Assembly: GCF_000069225.1 (NCBI RefSeq)
Contig: NC_010407.1
Location: 1,116,001-1,180,000 of the forward strand
Source: Clavibacter sepedonicus
Lineage (GTDB): Bacteria; Actinomycetota; Actinomycetes; Actinomycetales; Microbacteriaceae
Direction of reading: 5' to 3'
Length of the DNA stretch: 64,000 nucleotides
Within the stretch, counting starts at the first letter, position 1. Each line of letters starts with the position of its first letter. Both the position numbers and the translations under genes were made by a program. The notes beneath the pieces were generated by a model. The model was not told where the DNA came from. It ran no database searches and worked only from the letters and a program-made list of their open reading frames with translations. This document shows, one piece after another, positions 1 through 8,445 of the stretch.

Positions 1-2565
1 GTAGACGGCGACCTGGGCGGGGGAGTGCGTGAGGGCGAGCCCCGCCACGACCGTCCGGAGGAACGTCGTCCGACCGGACTGCGGTGCGCCGAAGACGGCC
101 GCGTGGCCGCCGCTGCGGGTGAGGTCGAGGATCCACGGCTCCTGCCGCTGACGGTCGGGCTCGTCGAGCACGCCCACCGGCACCGAGAGGGCCCGGTACT
201 GCTCGGCGCGGTCGACCAGCGACGCGAGCGTGAGCCGCTCGGGCAGGGGCGGCAGCCACACCGGGGCGACGGGCTCGCCCCGGGTGCGGATGCGCTCCAC
301 GGCGAGGTCGACGAGCACGCGGCCGACGACCGGCCGGGCGAGCGCCTCCTCGGCGCTCTGACTGCTCTCGCGCGTGGCCATCCCGTTGTAGGTGGGCAGG
401 CGGATCATGCCGCGGGGCGCGTCGGAGCCCGTCGCCTGCGGATCCGGGTCGGACTCCGCGATGGCCCCGGAGACGTATCCGGAGCGGAAGCGCCGGAGCG
501 TGGTGTCGAACTTGAGGTAGGAGTAGCCGGGCACCGCGGGCAGGCGGAAGGCGTCGTTGGTGTCGATGATCATGCTGCTCTCCGCCTCGGAGAACGTGCG
601 CAGCGCGATCCGGTAGGAGAGGTACGTGTCGAGGCCGCGGAGCTTGCCGGCCTCGAGGCGCTGGCTCGAGAGGAGCATGTGGATCCCGAGGGTGCGCCCG
701 ATGCGCCCGATCTGGATGAGCAGGTCGATGAGGTCCGGCTCGGCCGTCAGGAGCTCGCCGAACTCGTCGATGATGAGCAGCAGGTGCGGCATGCCGGGGA
801 GCTCGGGACGGGTGCTGCGCAGCTCGGCGTAGTGCGTGATGGACGGCACGTTGCCGGCGTCCTTGAGCATCTTCTGCCGGCGGACCACCTCCCCGGAGAG
901 GCTGGCGCGGGCGCGCTGTGTGAGCTGCGGGTCGTCGGCGAGGTTGTCGATGAGGCCGGCCACGTGCGGGAGGCTCGCGAACGGCGCGAAGGCGGCGCCG
1001 CCCTTGTAGTCGACGAGGATCATGGCGAGGTCCGCGGGGCTGTGCGACGACGCGAGGGCGAGTACGAACGTCCGCAGGAACTCGCTCTTGCCGGATCCGG
1101 TGGCGCCCACGCACAGGCCGTGCGGCCCGATGCCGAGCTGCGACGCCTCCTTGATGTCGAGGAGCAGCGGCTCGCCGAAGTCGTCGAGCCCGACGGGCAC
1201 GCGCAGGAAGTCCCGAGGGGAGCGCGGCGCCTGCGTGATTGCGGGATCGAGCACGCCCACCTCGCCGATGCCGAGCAGCTCGGAGATGTCGATGGCGCGC
1301 GCCGACTCCGCCTCGTCCTTGCGCGACATGCTGAGGCGCAGCGGGGCCAGCGCGCGCGTGAGCACGTCGAGGAGCGCCACCGGCATCCGGTCGGGCGCGA
1401 CCTCGGAGACGGGGTGCGCGAGACGCGCGTCGGAGACGACAGCCGACCCGCCGTCGACGAGGATGCGCAGCGTCACGTCGGACGGCTCGTGCAGGCGGTC
1501 GCTGAGGAGGTGGACGATCGTGATCCGCAGGTCGCGCAGGTCGAGCTCGGCGTCGGGGACGGGGAGGGACCCCGCGATGCTGCCGTAGTCGTCCATGAAC
1601 ACCACGAGCCGCGGGATGTCCGCCGGCCCCTGGTCGAGCCCGCCGCGCCGGGCGGTCGCGGCGAGCTGGGCGCGGTCGGCGAGGTCCTCGCCGATGACCG
1701 TGCGGAGCGCCTGCGGGGTGGGGGCGACCCGGCGCGCGGGCACGGGCCCGTCGAACACGTCCTCCACCACGAGGTGCGGGAGCCGGTCGACGCCGCGCCA
1801 GTCCGCCGCGGCGCGCTCGGGGAAGGTGAGCGCCATCACCATGTCGTCCGGCGCGTGGAAGACGGCGAGCTGGGCGATGAGCGTGCGCGCGGCGTTCAGC
1901 ACGTCTTCCCGCGGGCCGATGACGGACACGTGCCCGGCTCCGGCGAGGTCGACCGTGATGGGCATCCCGCGCACGACCTCGTGCTGGGCCACGACCTGCT
2001 CCGCCTCCGCGGCCATGATCGGGTCGTACGGCTCGACGGGGTTCGGTTCGGCCGGGAGGGCCAGCTCGAGCCAGCGCCGCGTGCCCGATCCGAGCCGCAC
2101 GCGGAGGAAGTCGGCGTCGCTCCGGCGGCGTTCCCACAGGCGCGCGGGATCGCGGACGATCTCCGTGAGGGCGACGGGCGCCGGATCCAGCAGGGCAGCC
2201 TGCGCGCGCGCCTCGAAGGCGCGGGCTCGGGTGCGGGACCGCACGCGCTCCAGGTAGTCGAGGTAGCGCTCGCGCTGCACGCGGCGCGTGCGGGCGGAGC
2301 TGCTGCGCTGGGTGAACGCCATCGCGAGGCCGCCGACGGCGGCCACGACCAGGACGAGCGCCCCGATGACCATGTAGATCTGCTGGCCGCGGAGCAGCGT
2401 CATCATCGTGACGCTGACGGTGGCGCCGAGGATGGGGATGAGCGACTGGATGGGGAATCCGCCCTGGGGGCCGTCCAACATGGCGGGCGGCGCCGACAGC
2501 GCCTCCGCCTCGGGCTGCTCCAGCGGTCGGGTGACGCGGCTCGGCCGGTGGACGAGGCGGTTCAC
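1..2565 (-). CDS. eccC: EccC-type FtsK/SpoIIIE ATPase of the type VII secretion system (3' end outside window)
   Basis: This is the membrane motor ATPase of a T7SS, which drives export of WXG100 substrates. The start is the GTG at 2565, overlapping the TGA of the preceding gene (GTGA). Two membrane segments lie at about residues 40-58 and 64-84. A canonical first ATPase domain follows, with Walker A GATGSGKSE near residue 485 and Walker B LLLIIDEF near 597. A second P-loop, GAPQSGRTT, lies near residue 825, and the reading frame is still open at position 1. At least 855 codons are visible, and family members usually have two or three ATPase modules, so the missing part is the C-terminal end. 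It is the last visible gene of a five-gene minus-strand operon. Identity as EccC rests on the domain order and the neighbours. Confidence 0.93.
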   Translation of the reverse strand, partial: MNRLVHRPSRVTRPLEQPEAEALSAPPAMLDGPQGGFPIQSLIPILGATVSVTMMTLLRGQQIYMVIGALVLVVAAVGGLAMAFTQRSSSARTRRVQRERYLDYLERVRSRTRARAFEARAQAALLDPAPVALTEIVRDPARLWERRRSDADFLRVRLGSGTRRWLELALPAEPNPVEPYDPIMAAEAEQVVAQHEVVRGMPITVDLAGAGHVSVIGPREDVLNAARTLIAQLAVFHAPDDMVMALTFPERAAADWRGVDRLPHLVVEDVFDGPVPARRVAPTPQALRTVIGEDLADRAQLAATARRGGLDQGPADIPRLVVFMDDYGSIAGSLPVPDAELDLRDLRITIVHLLSDRLHEPSDVTLRILVDGGSAVVSDARLAHPVSEVAPDRMPVALLDVLTRALAPLRLSMSRKDEAESARAIDISELLGIGEVGVLDPAITQAPRSPRDFLRVPVGLDDFGEPLLLDIKEASQLGIGPHGLCVGATGSGKSEFLRTFVLALASSHSPADLAMILVDYKGGAAFAPFASLPHVAGLIDNLADDPQLTQRARASLSGEVVRRQKMLKDAGNVPSITHYAELRSTRPELPGMPHLLLIIDEFGELLTAEPDLIDLLIQIGRIGRTLGIHMLLSSQRLEAGKLRGLDTYLSYRIALRTFSEAESSMIIDTNDAFRLPAVPGYSYLKFDTTLRRFRSGYVSGAIAESDPDPQATGSDAPRGMIRLPTYNGMATRESSQSAEEALARPVVGRVLVDLAVERIRTRGEPVAPVWLPPLPERLTLASLVDRAEQYRALSVPVGVLDEPDRQRQEPWILDLTRSGGHAAVFGAPQSGRTTFLRTVVAGLALTHSPAQVAVY

Positions 2566-3455
2566 GCGACGGCCGCCGTGCGCGTGTCGTCCGGGCGGTC
2601 CGAGGGTGCGCTGTTGGACGGCAGCGAGGCGACCGCCTCCGTCATCACGGTGCTGGCGAGCCGGAGCACGGCCGTGCGGGAGGCGAGCGAGAGACGCCGG
2701 CTCGCGGTGGGGATGGCGGTCGACCAGGCGGCGTCGTAGGGCAGGCCGATGAGGGGGACCCCGACCTCGCGAGCGATCACGTCGCGGGCGTCGTGCCGAC
2801 CACGGGCGCCCACGTCGACGCTCACGACGACGATGCGCGGCGGATCCGGCTCGGCGCGGAGCGCGGGGACCATGGCCACCACGTCCTCCAGCGCGTGGCG
2901 CTCGGCCCGGCACACCAGGCAGAGCACGTGGCTCGCGACGGCGGTGAGTGCCAGGTCCGCGGCGGCCGGCCGCACGCCCCAGTCGGTGACGACGAGATCG
3001 AAGAAGCGGGAGATCGGGTTCACCTCGTCGAACCAGGTGCGGGCGTCCGCGGCCGTGGTGGGCCGGTCCCGGCGCTGGAGGTCGAGGGCGGCGAGGCGCG
3101 GGAGCGGGAAGACCAGGTCGGACGCGGCCTCCCGCAACGTGGTGGGCAGGGCGTCGCGACGCTCGCGCGGGTCGGCGGTCTCGGACGGGAGGCGGCGGAG
3201 GATGTGCGTGGATCCGCCGGAGGCGTTGACCGCGAGCGAGACGCCGGTGCGGCGCGCGGCCAGCGCGGCCGCGACCGCTGCGGACGCAGCCGAGGTGCCG
3301 CTCCCGCCGGCGAGCTGGACGAAGCCGACGCGTCGGGACACGGGCAACGGCACGCGCACGACCGCGTCGGCCTCGGTCGCCTCGCGGAACGCCGAGGCGG
3401 GGCTCGCGAGGAGCATGTGCGCGGCCGTGGACATCGAGCTGGTCAGGCGTCCCAT
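2562..3455 (-). CDS. MinD/ParA-like protein of the T7SS operon with a degenerate P-loop
   Basis: A 297-residue protein with the overall look of a MinD/ParA (SIMIBI) ATPase. The stretch VGFVQLAGGSGTSAA at residues 43-57 occupies the place of the Walker A loop but lacks the usual lysines (the KGGxGKT pattern). DLVVTDWG and IVVVSVDV are further strand-like motifs typical of the fold. The ATG at 3455 lies four bases upstream of the preceding EccD stop codon, and its own stop overlaps the EccC start, so translation is probably coupled throughout. MinD-like proteins are common T7SS accessory factors. Whether this one still binds nucleotide is uncertain because of the altered loop. Confidence 0.75.
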   Translation of the reverse strand: MGRLTSSMSTAAHMLLASPASAFREATEADAVVRVPLPVSRRVGFVQLAGGSGTSAASAAVAAALAARRTGVSLAVNASGGSTHILRRLPSETADPRERRDALPTTLREAASDLVFPLPRLAALDLQRRDRPTTAADARTWFDEVNPISRFFDLVVTDWGVRPAAADLALTAVASHVLCLVCRAERHALEDVVAMVPALRAEPDPPRIVVVSVDVGARGRHDARDVIAREVGVPLIGLPYDAAWSTAIPTASRRLSLASRTAVLRLASTVMTEAVASLPSNSAPSDRPDDTRTAAVA

Positions 3456-3457
3456 CG

Positions 3458-4768
3458 TCAGAACGTCCCGAGCAGGGAGGGGTACACGCCGAAGACGCCG
3501 ATCACGCAGGGCACGAGGGCGACGACCGCGAGCGTCTCCAGGCGGTTGCCCATGCGGCGGAGTCGCGCGCGCGTCTGCAGCGACGGGCGCGCGACGCCGA
3601 TCACGGCGCAGGCGAGGACGATGACCCCGAGGCCGGCGGCGACTGCGTCGCGCTCCGCGGCGTGCGCGAGCGCGGCGACCACGATCACGGCCGCGACGGC
3701 TCCCCACAGCGGGAGCGACTGCCAGGCCAGGGGGAACGCCCGCGTGCGCAGGGCGAGGACCAGGGTGAGGCAGACGCCGAGTGCGAGCGGCCAGGGATCC
3801 TCGGTGGCGACGAGCGCGCTCGCGGCGATGGCCGCGGGGACCGCTGCGGCGAGGGCCGCCCAGCTGAGCGACCGGTAGGACTCGTCGACCGTGCCACGGA
3901 GCGTGTCCCGGTCGGAGAGCGTGCCGGCTATGACCAGGTCGTCGAGCCCCGTGAGACCCGACGCCGTCATGGAGTACCACGGCAGCAGGCCGATGAGGAC
4001 GACGGCGGCGGTGCCCACGATCGCGGACTCCTGCGTCACCGTCCAGCCGAGCAGGTCGACACCGAGGGCCACGGCGCTGGCCGCGACCCCCACGACGCTC
4101 CCGCGGAGGAGGGTGCGCCGCCGCAGCCCGACGCCGATCCCGATGCCGACCACGAGCCAGACCGCGCCGGCGACCCCGAAGGCGAGGACGGGGAGCGAGC
4201 CGCCCTGCGGCATCCACGTGCCCACGGCGGCGACGGTCGCGGGCACCGCGAGTCCGGCCGACGCGGCCGTGACCACGAGGGCGGGGCGGTCCTCGCGGAC
4301 GAGCCCGAGCACCGCCGCCGCGAGCGCGAGCAGGACGGCGACGCCGCCGAGCACGGGGAGCCGGGTGGGCGAGACGAGGAGCGCGCCGGCCACCCCGGAG
4401 AGCAGCGCGATGCCGATGCAGGTCGCGGAGACGCGGTGCACGTCGCCCCACAGCGCGCCCTGGTCGTCACGCGCCTCGGCGACCACGTCGGTGACGTCGG
4501 CGACCTCGGGCGGGGCGGGCGCGTCGTCGACGCGCACGAGCCGGAGCACGTCGCCCGCGAGGACGCCCTGGTCGTCGAGGGACTCCTCGGCGCCGAGCTG
4601 GTCGCCCGACGCGCGGATGAGCGTCATCGGGCGCGCCGCCGACTCCGTGCGCTCGCCCAGCAGCTCCACCAGCTGCGCGATGAGGGAGGCGACGGCCTCA
4701 TCGCTCGGCGCCACGAGGTCGGCGCGGCGGTGCGAGCCGAGGACGGTCACCCGCGTGAAGGTGCTCAC
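3458..4768 (-). CDS. eccD: EccD-type integral membrane protein of the type VII secretion system
   Basis: A 436-residue polytopic membrane protein. The first 95 residues look like the ubiquitin-like (YukD) domain typical of EccD, containing MTLIRASGDQLGAEESL. About eleven hydrophobic helices then run from residue 125 to the C-terminus. EccD forms the main membrane chamber of the T7SS around EccC. The start is a GTG at 4768 overlapping the TGA of the upstream small gene (GTGA), and the stop is followed at once by the MinD-like gene. Length is close to that of actinobacterial EccD proteins (about 450-500 residues). Position between a small membrane protein and EccC supports the assignment. Confidence 0.9.
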   Translation of the reverse strand: MSTFTRVTVLGSHRRADLVAPSDEAVASLIAQLVELLGERTESAARPMTLIRASGDQLGAEESLDDQGVLAGDVLRLVRVDDAPAPPEVADVTDVVAEARDDQGALWGDVHRVSATCIGIALLSGVAGALLVSPTRLPVLGGVAVLLALAAAVLGLVREDRPALVVTAASAGLAVPATVAAVGTWMPQGGSLPVLAFGVAGAVWLVVGIGIGVGLRRRTLLRGSVVGVAASAVALGVDLLGWTVTQESAIVGTAAVVLIGLLPWYSMTASGLTGLDDLVIAGTLSDRDTLRGTVDESYRSLSWAALAAAVPAAIAASALVATEDPWPLALGVCLTLVLALRTRAFPLAWQSLPLWGAVAAVIVVAALAHAAERDAVAAGLGVIVLACAVIGVARPSLQTRARLRRMGNRLETLAVVALVPCVIGVFGVYPSLLGTF

Positions 4769-5022
4769 GGGCTGGGCACCGGGGTCGCGACGACGCCGGC
4801 GGTCGCGCCGGGTGCGGCGCCGCCCAGGAGGTGGCCGACGAAGGAGGCGCCCACGCAGCCCGCGCAGATGACCGCGGCGACCACGACGCTGGCGATGAAC
4901 CGCTTGGAGTTGTCGTCGACGATGCGGCGCTCGGTGAGCTCGCCGAAGATGAACGCCGACCGGAGCCGGGAGCGGTGGGTGCGGATCGTCTCCAGGAGGA
5001 TGACGTCGGGATCAGTCGGCAC
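4765..5022 (-). CDS. Small single-pass membrane protein of the T7SS operon
   Basis: An 85-residue protein starting at the GTG at 5022, preceded by AGAGGAC as a plausible ribosome binding site; longer in-frame starts would overlap the upstream gene heavily. The N-terminal half is polar and contains the motif ERRIVDDNSKRFI, followed by one hydrophobic segment (ASVVVAAVICAGCVGASFV, residues about 45-63) and a short Pro/Ala-rich tail. It overlaps the FHA gene by 11 bases and the EccD gene by four. I do not recognise a named family. Its single helix preceded by a basic motif is reminiscent of the EccB membrane anchor without the large periplasmic domain, but that is only a suggestion. Confidence 0.7.
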   Translation of the reverse strand: MPTDPDVILLETIRTHRSRLRSAFIFGELTERRIVDDNSKRFIASVVVAAVICAGCVGASFVGHLLGGAAPGATAGVVATPVPSP

Positions 5023-6169
5023 GGGGCGACGTCCTCTCGGTGGGGGTCGGTGCGGCGGCCGGAGCGGCCATGCGATCGGTGGCGCTCGATCCGGCGTCCG
5101 GGTGGGGAGCGGTCGCCGATCCGGATGCGGCGGAGGCACCCGCGTCCGGCCCGCCGATGTCCCGGGCCGCAGCAGCCGGTGCGTCGGCGGATGCGGCGGA
5201 GGTCGTGTCCGATGCGTCCGGCTCGATCGTGATGCGGCGACGCCCGAGCTCGACGATCCAGCCGACGCTCGCCGCGGTGGGCACGCCGGCGACGAGCGGA
5301 CGACGCTCCCCGGCGGCGGTGATGATCGCGGTGCCCGACAGGCTGCCGAGGTCGGTGATCCACATGGTCGATCCCGACCAGGCGAAGAGGGCGTGGGACT
5401 TCGCGACAGTGCGCGAGAGGTCGGCCCACGGGTGGACGCGGTAGGTCACCCCGTCGACCTGCGCCTCGGGCTTCCGGCCGATCATCAGGGGCTCGGAGAC
5501 GGAGACACGCTCCGAGGAGTCGAGGACGAGCGCCGCGGCCGTGGCCACGGGAGCCTCGGCGAGCGGTGCCGCGGAGCGGCGGTGCGCGCGTCGGACCGCC
5601 TCGTCCACGCTGGGGGCGGCGTCGTCGGCATCGGAGGCGTCCTCGCCGAGCGCGTCCGCGGGCGGCCGGGCCACGCCGAGCGGATCCCGGCCCGCGCGGA
5701 GGTCCGCGGTCATGGTGGTGCGCAGACGCAGCACGCGGGGGATCCGACCCAGGCGGTCCATCGCGGTGAGCGGCGCCCCCGAGAGGTCGTCCACGGTCCG
5801 GAGGCGGAGCGCGCGGCGGCCGAGCGTCTGCCCGCTGCGGACCGACGAGACCGCGTTGGCGGCGATCAGCAGGAGTGCGGCGAGCACCAGGGCCGCCACG
5901 ACGAGCACGGCCCAACGGCCGTCGAACGCGCCGACCGCGGCCGCGGCGAGGAGGGCCAAGGGCGGGAGGGCGTCCACCGCGCGGGCGGCGTACCTGCGTC
6001 CGGCCGTGGCGGGGACGACGCCGATGAGCATGCCCTGGTAGGGACCGGTGGCGGTTCCCGGCGCGGCGTCAAGGCGCGGCGACGTGCAGCGGGCGCAGGC
6101 GGAGACGGTTGCCGCGACGCGCGCGCCGCAGCGGCCGCAGGTCACCGCGCCGAGGAGAGCATGCGCCAT
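5012..6169 (-). CDS. Zinc-ribbon, RDD membrane and FHA domain protein, first gene of the T7SS minus operon
   Basis: A 385-residue protein. The ATG at 6169 was chosen because AGGAGG lies seven bases upstream. The N-terminus carries a zinc ribbon with Cys11, Cys14, Cys25 and Cys28. Two hydrophobic helices (about 55-120) followed by SGQTLGRRALRLR resemble an RDD membrane domain. A disordered acidic stretch follows, and then a forkhead-associated (FHA) domain at about 225-325 with the phosphothreonine-loop signatures IGRKPE and SHALFAW. FHA domains read Ser/Thr phosphorylation, so this may couple the secretion apparatus to kinase signalling. The last 60 residues are Ala/Pro/Asp-rich low complexity. 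It heads the minus operon, divergent from the WXG100 genes. Confidence 0.85.
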   Translation of the reverse strand: MAHALLGAVTCGRCGARVAATVSACARCTSPRLDAAPGTATGPYQGMLIGVVPATAGRRYAARAVDALPPLALLAAAAVGAFDGRWAVLVVAALVLAALLLIAANAVSSVRSGQTLGRRALRLRTVDDLSGAPLTAMDRLGRIPRVLRLRTTMTADLRAGRDPLGVARPPADALGEDASDADDAAPSVDEAVRRAHRRSAAPLAEAPVATAAALVLDSSERVSVSEPLMIGRKPEAQVDGVTYRVHPWADLSRTVAKSHALFAWSGSTMWITDLGSLSGTAIITAAGERRPLVAGVPTAASVGWIVELGRRRITIEPDASDTTSAASADAPAAAARDIGGPDAGASAASGSATAPHPDAGSSATDRMAAPAAAPTPTERTSPRAD

Positions 6170-6256
6170 CGATGCCTCCTCAGGGGGTCCGGCCCGACGC
6201 CTGAGCCAGCGTGATCCTAGCGTCCTGGATCCGTATCTCTGTCTGCTGTTCCCGCG

Positions 6257-6271
6257 CCCCCGAATCGGGGG
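6257..6271. promoter_or_regulatory. Near-perfect palindrome in the divergent T7SS promoter region
   Basis: CCCCCGAATCGGGGG is a 15-base palindrome, symmetric apart from its central base. It lies midway between the divergent FHA gene (start 6169) and the first WXG100 gene (start 6357), where both T7SS operons must be controlled. It could be a repressor site or a small hairpin. No function is shown. Confidence 0.3.
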
Positions 6272-6356
6272 TACCATCCGGTGCGATCGGTCGGGCGTCG
6301 TCCGGTCGCATCAGCGAGCAGCCGCGACCTCCGTCGGGGTTGAAGAGGAGCAAGAC

Positions 6357-6698
6357 ATGGGCATGAAATTCGCGATGGGGGCGAGCACCCTCACGCAGCT
6401 GGGACAGCGGACGAGCTCCTCCCACGAGGACCTGGGGGCGCTGGTGCGTCGCCTGGAGCAGTCGGCCGCACCCCTCGAGGGGCGGTTCAACGGGGCGGGG
6501 CGACAGGCCTTCGACCAGTTCAAGGCCAACACCGATTCCATCGCGGCGGAGCTGAACGCCGCGCTCGCTGCGGTCCTCGAGGGCATCCAGGGGCAGGACA
6601 TGGCCTTCCAGCAGGGCGACTCCGACATGTCGGACCAGACGCGCGCCGCGCAGAGCGGCGCCGGGTTCGATTCCGCGCGCTTCTCCGGCCGGGCATAG
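6357..6698 (+). CDS. WXG100-family small secreted protein (first of a pair)
   Basis: A 113-residue helical protein. The ATG at 6357 is preceded by AAGAGGAG. It has the helix-turn-helix size and the hinge position of ESAT-6-like WXG100 proteins, but the hinge reads FNG (residues 44-46) in place of WxG, followed by AGRQAFDQFK. WXG100 proteins are exported by the EccC/EccD machine as helical-hairpin dimers, usually with a partner encoded next door, which here is the gene at 6717. The C-terminus is Ser/Gly-rich. Long in-frame upstream extensions were rejected because they cross the intergenic region and have no ribosome site. Confidence 0.85.
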   Translation: MGMKFAMGASTLTQLGQRTSSSHEDLGALVRRLEQSAAPLEGRFNGAGRQAFDQFKANTDSIAAELNAALAAVLEGIQGQDMAFQQGDSDMSDQTRAAQSGAGFDSARFSGRA

Positions 6699-6716
6699 GA
6701 CGAGGGGATCCGGATT

Positions 6717-7031
6717 ATGAGCGGGAACAGCACAGACCGCCGCGACTACGACATCGCGGCATCGCAATCGGCCCAGGACGAGTTCCAGGCCGTCGCGAGC
6801 CACCTGGAGTCGCTGCTCGACCAGCGCGACTCCGACGTCAAGGCCGCCATGGCCGACTACCAGGCCGACGGCGTCTCCACGGAGTACGCGGCCAAGGAGG
6901 CCCGCTGGAACGCGGTCGCCCAGCAGGTGCGCGACATCATCCACGCGCTGCGCCAGGCGATGGCACGCAACGACGAGACCGCACAGACGGCCATGTCACG
7001 GGGGAAGGCCGCAGTCGACTCCATCGGCTAG
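6717..7031 (+). CDS. WXG100-like small secreted protein (second of a pair)
   Basis: A 104-residue, strongly helical protein that starts 18 bases after the first WXG100 gene and is probably its dimer partner. It has no WxG motif; RWNAVAQQVRDIIHAL (around residues 63-78) is the only tryptophan-containing helix. Polar, Ala/Asp/Gln-rich helices with no signal peptide fit a T7SS substrate. Position, size and composition support the ESX-type assignment more than any motif does, so confidence in the exact family is moderate. Confidence 0.72.
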   Translation: MSGNSTDRRDYDIAASQSAQDEFQAVASHLESLLDQRDSDVKAAMADYQADGVSTEYAAKEARWNAVAQQVRDIIHALRQAMARNDETAQTAMSRGKAAVDSIG

Positions 7032-7036
7032 GGGTC

Positions 7037-8059
7037 GTGCGGGACACCGAGATGGACGAGACGCGCTCCACTGTCGCTGACCCGATGCTCCACCCGCTCA
7101 TCGACGAGCAGGGCGACGGCTACGTGGTCTGCCGCACGGCGGCGCGCGTCCTCCATCTCAGCGCGCTGCGGGCGGGCCTCCTCGCCGACGCCGGTGCCGC
7201 GGGCTCTCGGGTTCTGGTCATCACGCCCGAGGACACGCGTCTCACCTTCGCGTCGCTCGGGGCCCTGAGGTCGTTCGGCGGACGGTGGGCGGTGCCGTCG
7301 GGCGGCGGACTCCGGCTCGCCGGCACCACCGCCGTCGTCGCCCACGCGCAGGAGGCGTTCGTATCGCGGATCCCCGGCGGATGGCAGACGCCTCCCGCCC
7401 CGGGGTCCGTGCCGTGGACGCAGGTCACCATCACCGCGCGACACATGCTGACCGGGGAGTTCGAGATGGGGAGCATCGCCGAGCTGATCGCGGCCGAGGC
7501 GGAGTCGCGCGTGGATGCGTGGGGCGTGGTCGAGCCCGCCGTCAGCGCGTTCAGCCCGGCCGGGGTCACCGCGTGGTCGCGTTCGCGGCTTCCGCAGACG
7601 GTCCGGCTCCTGCTGCACGGCGATGGCCTCAGCGGGAGCATCCGCGTGTGGTCCGAGCCGGCCGCCGTCTTCGAGGAGACGAAGCTGGTGGTGCGCGGCG
7701 AGCTGTCCGCGACGCGATCCGCCGAGCTCCTGCGGCTCCTGCAGCGCGCGGCGCAGATCCACTTCGCCTTCGTCTGCACCATGCACGGAGCGCCGGACAT
7801 GACCTTCACGGCGGATGTCCCCGCACCCGTCGAGCCGCGGGCCGCGTTGGTCGGGCCTCGCGCCGTGCGCGACAAAGACTTCCCCACGGCCGCTCTGGAG
7901 TGGGCGGCCCTCGTGGAGCGCATCGGGCATCCGCGCACCCCGTCGCTCCTGATGTCGTTCGGCGGGGGAGAGGCGGCGGCCTGGGCGGATCTCGCGACCA
8001 CCGCGCGGCACCTGGGTCCGGAGACGATCGCCGCGGCGTTCTCGGGGAGGCCGTCGTGA
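7037..8059 (+). CDS. DUF6177-like protein of the T7SS locus
   Basis: A 340-residue soluble protein with no signal peptide or membrane helix. It resembles DUF6177 proteins, which occur beside T7SS genes in Microbacteriaceae. The GTG at 7037 follows the previous stop by five bases; an ATG 15 bases later (7052) is an alternative start. The C-terminus ends in the GTGA overlap with the next gene, suggesting coupled translation. Function is unknown. Conserved position next to WXG100 genes suggests a chaperone or adaptor for substrate recognition, as EspG does in mycobacteria, but I see no sequence link to EspG. Confidence 0.65.
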   Translation: MRDTEMDETRSTVADPMLHPLIDEQGDGYVVCRTAARVLHLSALRAGLLADAGAAGSRVLVITPEDTRLTFASLGALRSFGGRWAVPSGGGLRLAGTTAVVAHAQEAFVSRIPGGWQTPPAPGSVPWTQVTITARHMLTGEFEMGSIAELIAAEAESRVDAWGVVEPAVSAFSPAGVTAWSRSRLPQTVRLLLHGDGLSGSIRVWSEPAAVFEETKLVVRGELSATRSAELLRLLQRAAQIHFAFVCTMHGAPDMTFTADVPAPVEPRAALVGPRAVRDKDFPTAALEWAALVERIGHPRTPSLLMSFGGGEAAAWADLATTARHLGPETIAAAFSGRPS

Positions 8060-8445
8060 ACCGCGAATGGGCCATCGTCTCGCCGCGCCCGGTGTCGATG
8101 GCCGAGTGCATCGTGGGGGCCGCGTCGGTGGATCCGGAGCTGGGTGTCACCGATCTCTGGGACGGGGGCGCCGCGTTCGTGACCCGCATCGGTGTCCCGA
8201 CGCACCTCACGGTCACCAGGTCACGCGAGCTCCAGCACACCGGCGATGCGGAACGCATCCTCGGCGGCAGCGTGCCGGTGCCAGGAGACGAGCACGAGCT
8301 GTATTGGACGGACCTCCACGCCTGCGGGTGGGGCGCGGAGGAGGACGCTGCGCTGGTCGAGGCCATCGCGGCCGCGGCGGACGGGTCCGCGCACGCATTG
8401 GCCGGAGAGGCGGGGGAGGGATCCCATGACGAGCTACAGCATTGA
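8056..8445 (+). CDS. Hypothetical protein in the T7SS plus-strand operon
   Basis: A 129-residue protein that starts at the GTG overlapping the stop of the DUF6177 gene (GTGA) and overlaps the next gene by 20 bases. The sequence begins VNREWAIVSPRPVSMAEC and contains ELYWTDLHACGWG near the middle. It has no signal peptide and no membrane segment. I do not recognise a family. The tight overlaps on both sides mark it as a genuine operon member, probably soluble and working with the DUF6177 protein. Confidence 0.6.
   Translation: MNREWAIVSPRPVSMAECIVGAASVDPELGVTDLWDGGAAFVTRIGVPTHLTVTRSRELQHTGDAERILGGSVPVPGDEHELYWTDLHACGWGAEEDAALVEAIAAAADGSAHALAGEAGEGSHDELQH

Noticed and set aside
25..2739. 904-codon open frame opposite the EccC gene
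   Set aside because: It is a GC-driven antisense frame. Its Arg/Glu/Asp/His-rich translation has no domains, while the opposite strand encodes a clear EccC.
3662..6214. 850-codon plus-strand frame
   Set aside because: Antisense shadow of EccD and the FHA protein; composition is the typical Arg/Asp/Gly/Glu pattern of a shadow frame.
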